From contig NZ_AP017977.1 of NCBI RefSeq assembly GCF_000648235.2, forward strand, positions 1,612,001-1,676,000: a stretch of DNA of 64,000 nucleotides, read 5' to 3'. Made by a program: the position numbers and the translations under genes. Below are positions 54,423-62,610 of the stretch, piece by piece. The stretch's first letter is position 1; each line of letters begins with the position of its first letter. Under the pieces are notes generated by a model. The model was not told where the DNA came from. It did not search any database and saw only the letters and a program-made list of their open reading frames with translations. The DNA comes from Neochlamydia sp. S13 (lineage in GTDB: Bacteria; Chlamydiota; Chlamydiia; Chlamydiales; Parachlamydiaceae).

Positions 54423-55889
54423 TTAACGCTGTTGCATCAGCCATGTTTCTGCTAAAGCTATTTTTGGATGAATAGTATTAGCATTTTTTTGTAGCAATTT
54501 AAGAAGCATCTTTGTTCTAGGATTTCTTTCGAAGAAAGCTTGATGTTTTGCAAGAAAGCGCCAAAAAAGGCCATCCCATTTATCTACCCACTCTTCTTTA
54601 TTGTAAGCACTCATTTTAAGCAGATAGTTAGCTCCTGATATGTAAGGTTTTGTGCTCATCAATCCTTTATCAGCATATTGGCTCATTCCATAAACATTAG
54701 GTACCATCACCCAGTCGTAAGCATCAACAAAATAACCCATAAACCATTCATAAACGGCATTGGGATTCGTTTCTACTAAAAGTAGAAAATTCCCTAAAAT
54801 CATGAGGCGTTCGATATGATGGCAATAACCTGTCTGCAATAAGCGCTTAATTACATTATCAATAGGTAAAATTCCTGTAGTTCCATCCCAAAATCCTTTA
54901 GGTAAAGGAGCAGTATGCTTAAAAAAATTAGAACACCTTTCTTTTCTTCCTTTTAAGAGATAGCAAGCTCTAATAAACTCGCGCCAGCCTATAATCTGCC
55001 GAAGAAAGCCTTCTAAAGAATTTAAAGGAATATTAAGGTTTGTGTAAGCAGAAAGAGTTTTTTCAACTACTTCTTGAGGAGTTATCAATCCAATATTTAA
55101 TAAAGGTGACAGACCACTATGGAAGATTACTGCCTCTGTGGCATGTATGGCGTCTTCATAGGTACCAAATAGCTGAAGTCTATGCTCAACAAAATCAAAA
55201 AGAACTTCTTTAGCCTCGCTGAAAGTGACTGCATAGGAAAAGGGTGTAGACTTACCATAAGCGTTAGGAAATTCTTTTTCTACATACTCAACTGCTTCTT
55301 TAACCCAGCGATTTTGTTTAGGCACAATAAGTGGAGGAATAACAATTCCTTTAGGTAAACGTTCTCTGTTTTCTTTGTCAAAACTATATTTACCCCCTAC
55401 AGGAGAGTCTCCTTCCATCAAAATATTAAGTTTCTTGCGTTGATAAATGTAAAAAGGAGCCATGGAATAGTGGGTTTTTCCTTTAAAAAAAAGCTGAAGC
55501 TCTTTTTCGGTACACAAAAACATTGGAGACTCATAAAAGCAGAGATTCCAATGATTTTTTCTAGCAGCTTCAGTAAGATCTTGGGAAAGCCAATCATCCG
55601 TTAAATTCGCTAAATGAACTTGGTCATATTCTTTCTGGGCTAAAATTTCAAAAAGGTCTCCTCGCTTATTTAAAGAGGTGGAGTCAATATAGAAAACAGA
55701 ATATCCTTGCTTTTCTAACCAATCGGCATAGGCTTTCATAGCTGCTCGCAAAAGCACAAGTTTCTGCTTGTGAAATTTTTGTACCTTAAAAAAAAGAAAT
55801 TCTTCAGCTAAGCAAACAGGGCGCGTTTTATCTAAGGCAGGATGTTTTTCAAAAAGCTGATGGGGAAAAATTAGGGTAATCTCTTTCAT
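54423..55889 (-). CDS. Cryptochrome/photolyase-related protein (DPRP/PhrB type) without Fe-S cysteines
   Basis: 488 aa, full length for the deoxyribodipyrimidine photolyase-related group. N-terminal Rossmann-like domain (TLIFPHQLFEKHPAL, LVLLRAAMKAYADWL) and FAD-binding helical domain with FLRQIIGWREFIRACY, CHHIERLMILGNFLLLVE, GYFVDAYDWVMVPNVYGMSQ, ADKGLMSTKPYISGANYL. Known relatives bind a 4Fe-4S cluster through four Cys: one after W-D-G-T-T and three in the MSxYCxxC ... C segment. Here these positions read GILPI and MSAYNKEEWVDKWDGLFW, with no Cys. It should bind FAD and may repair (6-4) photoproducts or sense light. Loss of the cluster is a visible oddity. Confidence 0.85.
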   Translation of the reverse strand: MKEITLIFPHQLFEKHPALDKTRPVCLAEEFLFFKVQKFHKQKLVLLRAAMKAYADWLEKQGYSVFYIDSTSLNKRGDLFEILAQKEYDQVHLANLTDDWLSQDLTEAARKNHWNLCFYESPMFLCTEKELQLFFKGKTHYSMAPFYIYQRKKLNILMEGDSPVGGKYSFDKENRERLPKGIVIPPLIVPKQNRWVKEAVEYVEKEFPNAYGKSTPFSYAVTFSEAKEVLFDFVEHRLQLFGTYEDAIHATEAVIFHSGLSPLLNIGLITPQEVVEKTLSAYTNLNIPLNSLEGFLRQIIGWREFIRACYLLKGRKERCSNFFKHTAPLPKGFWDGTTGILPIDNVIKRLLQTGYCHHIERLMILGNFLLLVETNPNAVYEWFMGYFVDAYDWVMVPNVYGMSQYADKGLMSTKPYISGANYLLKMSAYNKEEWVDKWDGLFWRFLAKHQAFFERNPRTKMLLKLLQKNANTIHPKIALAETWLMQQR

Positions 55890-56650
55890 TTTTTAATGAA
55901 TCCTCTCTCTAACTTTCCTCTAACCATCTCAAATAGATCCCTTTTTAAACAAGAAGTATATAAAAAGGTTGCTTAAAAATTCTTATGCTAAACAAAAGCT
56001 AATGATTATTGATAAAAGCCTATACCACTTGCTTTAATTCAGTCATCTTCTATTTTTGAACTTCTAGCTGGAATAGCTGGAGCAGTAGCGACTACAATAG
56101 ATAGCAGTGGCAAATAAATTATTAGCATTGAAAGTGAGTTAAATGTTTGGCTTTTATGGATGGATAGGATCGATAGAGTGAATGAATAAGCTTAAGAAAT
56201 AATTTAAAATAAATAAGAAAGAATTATGTTAAGAAATTTGTAACTTAATTCGGATGTAAGACTCTAGGGTAGCTATCTTTAAAAAGGTAACCATGTAAAT
56301 TTTTTATTCAAAAATTTTCGACTTGTTAATCAAATTGTTTTCTCGGCTATCAAGAGATAGATAAAAACTTGAATAAATAAAGGCCTCTACATGTTTAGAT
56401 GTTTAGATTAGAAAAGATTTACTTCTCAGCCTAATTTTTACTAGAAGAGGCTAAAAAAAAACAAAAATCTTTTTTGAAGTAAAAAGAGTTAAATGTTGGT
56501 TTGTTAAATGCTGCCTTGAAACCCAAGTTACTTAAGTTGCAAAAAAATGCTTTAGGACGCCTTACCTCTTGATCTAGCAATATCTTTAATCTACTAATTT
56601 AACGTTAAATGCTTTTACTTTTATAAACATTTTCTATAGAAGTTTGTCTC
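55890..56650. other. Intergenic region without a recognised gene
   Basis: About 760 bases. A short hydrophobic coding-like piece (LLAGIAGAVATTI, about 56060-56118, plus strand) may be a gene remnant. Nothing else is supported. Confidence 0.35.
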
Positions 56651-58372
56651 CTACACATCAACAAAACAGAAAAGATTAGCAAGCTGTAGGATTGATTTAG
56701 GAACAGTAGTTAGCTTGTTGTCCCCGGCATACAGAACTCGCAGCTGATGAAGTTGCCCGAGGGCTTTAGGCAGAGAAGTTAGCCGATTGTTGTGTAAGTA
56801 AAGTTTATAAAGCTCAGAAAGCTGCCCGATGGTTGCTGGGATAGTCGCCAGCTGATTGTTGTCTAAATAAAGTTTTTGCAGGCAATAAAGCTTTCCAATA
56901 GTTATAGGCAGAGAGGTTAGTCGATTTTGACTCAAGTAAAGTTGCCGCAGCTCACCAAGCTGTCCAAACTCAGAAGGGAGAGTAGTTAGTTGATTATTAA
57001 CTAATACAAGCCACAACAGCCGAGAAAGCTGTCCAATTTCCGCAGGAAGCGCCGTGAGCTGGTTGTCGCTTAACCAAAGCCTTGTTAGCTGTGAAAGCTG
57101 CCCAATTTCAGCAGGAAGAGAGGCAAGCTGGTTCCAACTTAAATCAAGGTGTTCTAGCTGAGAAAGCCGCCCAATTTCAGCAGGAAGTGCGGTTAGCTGA
57201 TTCCTTCGTAAATCAAGCTTTTCCAGCTTAGTAAGCTGTCCAATTTCAGCAGGAAGTACGGTTAGCCGGTTGTCACTTAAGTCAAGTGATGGCAGCTGAG
57301 AAAGCTGCCCAATTTCAGCAGGAAGAAAAGCAAGATGGTTGCGGCTTAAGTCAAGCTGTTTCAGCTGAGAAAGCTGCCCAATTTCAGCAGGAAGAGAGGC
57401 AAGCTGGTTCCAGCTTAAATTAAGCTGTTCCAGCTGAGAAAGCTGCCCAATTTCGGCAGAAAGCGCGGTTAGCTGTCTATGGCATATAAAAAGCCTTTCC
57501 AGCTGAGACAGTTGCCCAATCTCAGGCGGCAAAATTGTAATTTCTAACTGTAAATCTAAACTCGGCTCCTCTAAAATTCTTAATGGGATATCTAAATATA
57601 AGCAAATAATATTTTTATCATGCTCTTTAATCCATTGTGCTAGCAGCTCTCCTTTTATCTTTAAAGGTAATGCTTTAATTTTTGCTTGGTTTAAGTATTC
57701 TTTTCCCTCGGGTAGGTGGCCCCAAAGCCATAGGCGGCTGATATTTAGTAGATAGGAGGAATAATTAGAAAGAGTAAAATCCTTGCTATTCTTGGGTGTC
57801 CCTTCCAGTGGAGAATAAGAATCCGCTAAATTAAAAAGTCTTTGAAAAATGCAAGACACCTTTTCTTCAACAGAAAGATTGGATTCAATCCGATAAATTT
57901 GATCCAAGCTACGAACTTGTTCTGCCACATCTCCATCCCTATCAGGAAAATGAAGATGAGCTATCGCGCCGTAAAGAGAGGGAATAGAAAGAGGAGAAAG
58001 AGCGTGAATTTTGTCTCCAAGCTCAACCATTTTCTTTAAAGTCGGATTTTCTTGAATTTGAAGTTCTCTCAGAAGGTTGATTAAGCGCTCAATATAAACC
58101 TCTCTAGAAGATTCTAACGGACGGAGCTCAGCTGTTGCGGCAATTTGCCTCACCATGTAGTTAGGTGCATGCCTTTCAATAGGCTTTCCATCTAGAGGAC
58201 AAAGCTTATCGCCTGCTAAACGTTGGATCGCAGTATCTTCATTAAAAGAGTGACCACCAGGAAACAAAGTAACAGCATGAGTCATCAATTTTCCTGATAT
58301 CGCATCTTTTACATTATCCGAGCCTATTACGCAGATGTTTACGTTGGTGTTAGAAGTAGAAGTTGGCTGCAT
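56651..58372 (-). CDS. U-box plus leucine-rich-repeat protein (putative E3 ubiquitin ligase effector)
   Basis: 573 aa. Residues about 23-82 read as a U-box: DAISGKLMTHAVTLFPGGHS, FNEDTAIQRLAGDKLCPLDG, then NYMVRQIAA. This is the usual D-x-I-S-x-x-L-M, G-G-H-S-F, C-P-x-x-x-x-P, N-x-x-x-R pattern of an E2-binding U-box. Residues about 85-270 are a helical linker. Residues about 272-573 are 12 full 23-residue LRRs of consensus LTxLPAEIGQLSQLxxLdLSxNQ plus a final part repeat. The domain pair suggests an E3 ligase that recognises host targets through the LRRs after secretion into the amoeba; chlamydial symbionts are known for expanded ubiquitin-related families. No signal peptide is seen, which fits type III export. 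Confidence 0.85.
   Translation of the reverse strand: MQPTSTSNTNVNICVIGSDNVKDAISGKLMTHAVTLFPGGHSFNEDTAIQRLAGDKLCPLDGKPIERHAPNYMVRQIAATAELRPLESSREVYIERLINLLRELQIQENPTLKKMVELGDKIHALSPLSIPSLYGAIAHLHFPDRDGDVAEQVRSLDQIYRIESNLSVEEKVSCIFQRLFNLADSYSPLEGTPKNSKDFTLSNYSSYLLNISRLWLWGHLPEGKEYLNQAKIKALPLKIKGELLAQWIKEHDKNIICLYLDIPLRILEEPSLDLQLEITILPPEIGQLSQLERLFICHRQLTALSAEIGQLSQLEQLNLSWNQLASLPAEIGQLSQLKQLDLSRNHLAFLPAEIGQLSQLPSLDLSDNRLTVLPAEIGQLTKLEKLDLRRNQLTALPAEIGRLSQLEHLDLSWNQLASLPAEIGQLSQLTRLWLSDNQLTALPAEIGQLSRLLWLVLVNNQLTTLPSEFGQLGELRQLYLSQNRLTSLPITIGKLYCLQKLYLDNNQLATIPATIGQLSELYKLYLHNNRLTSLPKALGQLHQLRVLYAGDNKLTTVPKSILQLANLFCFVDV
56660..57541 (-). repeat. Tandem 69-bp repeats encoding LRRs
   Basis: About 13 units of 69 bases in the LRR gene. 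The central units share long near-identical stretches (for example AGCTGCCCAATTTCAGCAGG on the plus strand recurs several times), while the C-terminal units are more diverged. The array could change length by recombination. Confidence 0.8.
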
Positions 58373-59132
58373 CCTATAAGCTCCTTAAAGTATCATAGCA
58401 ATTTATTCTATCATTATTAGTAGAGGGCTGGTTTTTCAAAGATTTATCTTAACTCTCTGCCAGGAACTTACTCTTTTTCCTCTTTATTTAACAATTTTTA
58501 TTTTGAAAGTTGAAAGAAGTCTTTGTATTTTATAAAAACTTTAGCGGATTTTCTTATCTTCCTAGCAGTGTTTGCTTTAATCTTTGTAATTGACTTCTTA
58601 GGATTCATTGCTATAAAGCTTTTATCTCATCGCCTATAAATATGAAACGCAAAAACTATTCTTTCTATTCCTCTAAGAAAAGGGACTGATTAGCTTTTCC
58701 GCATCGTCTTTTCTTACGAAGCAAAAAGGATGGACAAAATTTTTTAAGGGCCTAGCGCTTTAAATAGATTAGAATAGCAGATTTACTCTGCCTCTGTTTG
58801 CCTTAAAAAGCACGCCTAGGATCAAAAGTTGTAGTTAAATGAGAAAAAGTTAGTTTTTGCTAGATTAAACCCTACCAAAACAACCTCCTTCTGCTTATTA
58901 AAAAGCATTTTGCTATGGCAAATTTCTCTTAAGCGTTACCGTTGTCCCTTAATCAATACCTAAAAATTTATCTAGCAACCTGGAAGCTAAAATCGCAGTT
59001 AATATCTCCGCACACTTCCTCTCACGCTGTTAAGTTCACAGCTTAATTATTAGAAAATCTTTCTTTATATAAAATTAACCTACTTATATTAACATTTATC
59101 GTTTATTAATATTTGCTAAATAAGAGTAGAAA
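58373..59132. other. Intergenic region without a recognised gene
   Basis: About 760 bases between divergent genes, with stops in all frames. No repeat or RNA recognised. Confidence 0.4.
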
Positions 59133-59531
59133 ATGGATTACCTTCAAACTTTAAATAAAATAGAGAAACAATTTAATATTTTAGGGAGCCTTCCTGTCAT
59201 AGGTATATATAGTGGAATTGTACGTTTTATAGCAGGTAACGTGCAGGCAACGGCAGGAGCTATTCTTGCAGGAGCAGGTTATATAGGAATGGTTTTTGAT
59301 GAAAAGAATAAAAGAAAGTGGAAGCATATGACCAACTGCGGGATCCACCAGGCCTTCCATGGTATCTTAAATATCATTCGCGGGTATAGCGAGACGGTGC
59401 TAGCGGGGACAGCTTATGGTAGCTTCGCACTTCTTATCTATCAATTGACCTCCTCTGAGCAATTTAATCCCCGCTTTAAATATGAACGCTACCCTAATTA
59501 TTTTAAAAGCCCCCTCTCCCTGTTTAATTGA
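59133..59531 (+). CDS. Small hydrophobic hypothetical protein
   Basis: 132 aa. Two hydrophobic regions with many Gly/Ala (LPVIGIYSGIVRFIAGN then ATAGAILAGAGYIGMVF, and TVLAGTAYGSFALLIYQL), probably membrane helices, separated by a basic, His-containing loop. Family not recognised. The bilobed hydrophobic pattern recalls chlamydial inclusion-type membrane proteins, but the assignment is only a possibility. AAGAG lies ahead of the ATG. Confidence 0.55.
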   Translation: MDYLQTLNKIEKQFNILGSLPVIGIYSGIVRFIAGNVQATAGAILAGAGYIGMVFDEKNKRKWKHMTNCGIHQAFHGILNIIRGYSETVLAGTAYGSFALLIYQLTSSEQFNPRFKYERYPNYFKSPLSLFN

Positions 59532-59774
59532 AAGTATAAGAAGAAACTTAAAGCTGGGATCCTGATTCACTTTCACCTACAGAGGTAAAAGAGAAGAAGC
59601 AGTTATCTAAAAAAAATTAAGGATTGTAACAGTAATTTAAATTTTATTATATTTATTATACATAACTTTTTAAAAAACTAAAAAAAACAAAGAAATTTAT
59701 AATAATGATTGGAATTTAATCAAATTCTTTTTACCCTTAGAAAGATAAAAGCTATAAAGCGAAGGAAAAATAGC

Positions 59775-60320
59775 ATGGGATTACAAGCGCTGGCAAGAAA
59801 CTATTTTAAAAGCTTTCATGAAATCTTGAATTATCAAAAAAATTGTGCGCAAGTAAATGCTTTAAATCTACTAAAAATGTTTTCCTATTTTATTTTAGCA
59901 ATCCCTGTAGGCTATGCAGCTGTTTATGCTGCCGCCTCTCTTTATGGACGTATCAGTAAAAATCCAAGCTTATCCAAGCAAGATCAGCAGCCCAGCAATC
60001 GGACAGCAAAAACTTTTTTTTCAGTACATCTTCCTAAACCTATCCCGCCATTTTCCCTATTGAAAAATTGTCGTGTAAATATTCAACCCTTTATCAATGA
60101 AGCTAAAATTTTTGCTCAGCAGCGTCGAAATGCCTATGGAGATCCGGACAAATTATTGAAGTACATCCATAACAAATTAGAAACAAAAGAATTTCAAAAT
60201 AATCCTAGATTGTTTATGAATAAGTGGAAAAGAGAAAGGGGCCTTACTGATGAATTACGCGTGCCAGAGGATCAAGCAATGGCTTTTTTTGAAAAAAAAG
60301 TTATGCCTCACATACGCTAA
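59775..60320 (+). CDS. Hypothetical protein with one transmembrane helix
   Basis: 181 aa from ATG 59775 (AAGGA nine bases ahead); a TTG at 59709 would add 22 residues and lacks a ribosome site. One hydrophobic helix at about residues 36-60 (MFSYFILAIPVGYAAVYAAA), followed by a basic soluble C-terminal domain without recognised motif. Topology would place a short N-terminus on one side and about 115 residues on the other. It is 243 bases after the preceding small membrane protein, same strand, and may be functionally linked. Confidence 0.6.
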   Translation: MGLQALARNYFKSFHEILNYQKNCAQVNALNLLKMFSYFILAIPVGYAAVYAAASLYGRISKNPSLSKQDQQPSNRTAKTFFSVHLPKPIPPFSLLKNCRVNIQPFINEAKIFAQQRRNAYGDPDKLLKYIHNKLETKEFQNNPRLFMNKWKRERGLTDELRVPEDQAMAFFEKKVMPHIR

Positions 60321-60725
60321 ACCTCTATGAACCTATCTTGCTAATTGATTTATCCAAAAAGCTATTAAGCTAAAAGTAGAAAGTGTTTACCCATATTTTA
60401 CTTTTCTTTCTTATCTAGCTAATGCCTTTTAAAGAAACTCTGCCCATATAAACAAAAAAGGAAATCAACCTTTTTTCATGCTGATCCTTTCCATACAAAC
60501 AAACTTTTTATTAAGTATATGATTACACAAAGAGCTGCTCAAAAGCGTATAAGATTCGACAGAATTTCCTTTGCAGCCAAGGTATGGCTCGTTCAACTGG
60601 CCATCTTATTTGCCTAGACTGGAGCTACTCTTCTTTAGCCATTCTCTCAAGCTTTTCTCGTCTGTAGGTTCAAGGAAAAACTTTTCGTATTAGCAACCTA
60701 TTTAAAAGTCTTGCCCACACAGCAT
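60321..60725. other. Intergenic region before the IS1634 element
   Basis: No gene. Holds the dispersed repeat copy at 60511-60552. Confidence 0.4.
60511..60552 (+). repeat. Dispersed intergenic repeat, copy 5
   Basis: Reads ATATGATTACACAAAGAG then CTGCTCAAAAGCGTATA, matching the copy at 54109-54150 in the opposite orientation with about four changes in 40 bases. Confidence 0.6.
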
Positions 60726-62591
60726 TATAGCGGAAGTTCCATTTTTTTTATAGGGTTAAAGCGGTTAATTATTTTATTATTAAAGCTTTATGGATTTTTT
60801 ATAAAAATTTGTAGTCACCAAAATATTAATTAAACTGGTTTTTAGAATTTACATAAATGCCGTTATTAGTGTATTTTGTAGGTATGCATATAGTGAAGTC
60901 AAAATTTAAATCAGCTGCCGGCAAAGTTTATGAAACAATTTTGCTGCGAGAATCCTATAGAGAAGGCAAAACCGTCAAAAAACGCACGGTGGGTAATCTA
61001 TCCAATTGCACACCTGAAGAAATTGCTGCTATCGAGTTAGCTTTAAAACATAAAGGTAATCTCCAAGCTTTAACCTCGTGTAATGGAGCCACAATGCAAG
61101 AGGGATTATCTGTCGGTGGTGTATGGGTGATATACCAAATGGCTAAACGTTTAGGAATTGTGGATGCACTTGGCAATAGCCGAGAAGGTCAGCTCGCGTT
61201 GTGGCAAGTGGTAGCACGCGTATTGGAGCAAGGCTCAAGACTTTCTGCCGTCAGGCTGGCAGAAACATATGCCATTGCTCCTGTAATTGACTTGCAAAAA
61301 GGCTTTAACGAAGAAGATCTTTATAAGAATCTTTTGTGGTTATGCCAAAGCCAAGCCTCTATCGAAGATCGATTGTTTACTAAAAGTTTTTGCAAGAAAC
61401 CTCCTCACTTATTTTTGTATGATGTCACTAGCTCGTATTTAGAAGGCGAGAAAAACGAGCTTGCCGATTGGGGTTACAACCGAGACAAAAAGAAAGGTAA
61501 GAAGCAAATTGTGATAGGCTTGCTAAGTTCAGCCGATGGCACACCCGTATCAACGGAAGTGTTTAAAGGCAATACGCAAGATACTTCTACCTTTCATGCT
61601 CAGATCAAAAAAGCTAAAGAGCGCTTTAAATGCGAGAAAGTCACTTTTGTAGGCGATAGAGGGATGATTAAAAGCGGGCAGATCGAAAATTTACAAGAGC
61701 ATGGTTTTCATTATATTACCGCTATGACAAAAGCTCAAATAGAGACCTTAATGAAAAAAGGTGTGATCGAATATACGCTATTTGATAAAAACTTGGCTGA
61801 AGTCAAAGAAGATGGGATAAGATATATTCTTAAACGCAATCCTGTGCGCGCCCAGGAAATCGCCCATTCTCGTCTCAGCAAGCTAGCTAGCATAGAAAAA
61901 TTGGTCGCTATGCAAAATGCCTATCTACATGCACATCCCAAAGCGCAGGTAGAAGTAGCGCTGAAAAAAATTAAAGCTAAAATCGAGCGTTTAGCGCTTA
62001 AGACTTACGTGACAGTTAGCGCACAAGATAGAAGCTTATCTGTATGCCTCAATCAAGAAATGCTAGCTGAGGATGCTAAGCTAGATGGTTGCTATGTGAT
62101 TAAAACCGATCTTGCTTGCGACGAAGTGAGCATGCAAGAAGTACATGATCGTTATAAAGATTTAGCTAGGGTAGAATCAGCTTTTAGAACAGTAAAAAGC
62201 GATCTTGAGATACGGCCAGTCTATGTACGTTCAGAAGAAAGTACAAGGGGCCATGTTTTGGTGGTAATGTTAGCCTACATGATTATCAGAGAGCTTGATA
62301 AAGCCTGGAAGGACCTTTATTTAACAGTAGAAGAGGGCTTACGCAGTTTATCTACTTTAACGCTAATAGAATGGACAGTAAATGATGGCTTAAGTTTTCA
62401 GCAAATCCCCGAACCACGCCATCAAAACAGACAAATGCTTGAAGCCTTAAAAGTAGAGTTACCAAAAGTTTTACCAAAGAATCATGCGCATGTAGTCACT
62501 AGGAAGAAGCGCCGATAATTCACTTAAATGATTAATAATCAATAACTTGATTGCTACCGATTGTTTCTAAAAAAGTGGAACTTCCGTTATA
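60726..62591 (+). mobile_element. IS1634-family insertion sequence
   Basis: Imperfect terminal inverted repeats (left TATAGCGGAAGTTCCATTTT, right read inward TATAACGGAAGTTCCACTTT) around a single transposase gene. About 1866 bp. No clear target duplication could be read, so the exact ends may be off by a few bases. Confidence 0.85.
60857..62518 (+). CDS. IS1634-family transposase
   Basis: 553 aa (ATG 60857; ATG 60884 with MHIVKSKFKSAAGK is an equally likely start). A large IS4-superfamily DDE transposase. Segments: YETILLRESYREGKTVKKRT (typical N-terminus), DVTSSYLEGEKNELADWGYN (first Asp), KKQIVIGLLSSADGTPVSTE, VTFVGDRGMIKSGQIENL (second Asp), YKDLARVESAFRTVKSDLEI (Glu) and RPVYVRSEESTRGHVLVVML. 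Frame intact, so possibly active. Confidence 0.95.
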   Translation: MPLLVYFVGMHIVKSKFKSAAGKVYETILLRESYREGKTVKKRTVGNLSNCTPEEIAAIELALKHKGNLQALTSCNGATMQEGLSVGGVWVIYQMAKRLGIVDALGNSREGQLALWQVVARVLEQGSRLSAVRLAETYAIAPVIDLQKGFNEEDLYKNLLWLCQSQASIEDRLFTKSFCKKPPHLFLYDVTSSYLEGEKNELADWGYNRDKKKGKKQIVIGLLSSADGTPVSTEVFKGNTQDTSTFHAQIKKAKERFKCEKVTFVGDRGMIKSGQIENLQEHGFHYITAMTKAQIETLMKKGVIEYTLFDKNLAEVKEDGIRYILKRNPVRAQEIAHSRLSKLASIEKLVAMQNAYLHAHPKAQVEVALKKIKAKIERLALKTYVTVSAQDRSLSVCLNQEMLAEDAKLDGCYVIKTDLACDEVSMQEVHDRYKDLARVESAFRTVKSDLEIRPVYVRSEESTRGHVLVVMLAYMIIRELDKAWKDLYLTVEEGLRSLSTLTLIEWTVNDGLSFQQIPEPRHQNRQMLEALKVELPKVLPKNHAHVVTRKKRR

Positions 62592-62610
62592 GTTTACAGG
62601 CTAAGAAGTT

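Noticed and set aside
57061-57480. CRISPR-like array from regularly repeated blocks
   Set aside because: The 69-bp periodicity is coding: each unit is one 23-residue leucine-rich repeat in the minus-strand gene.
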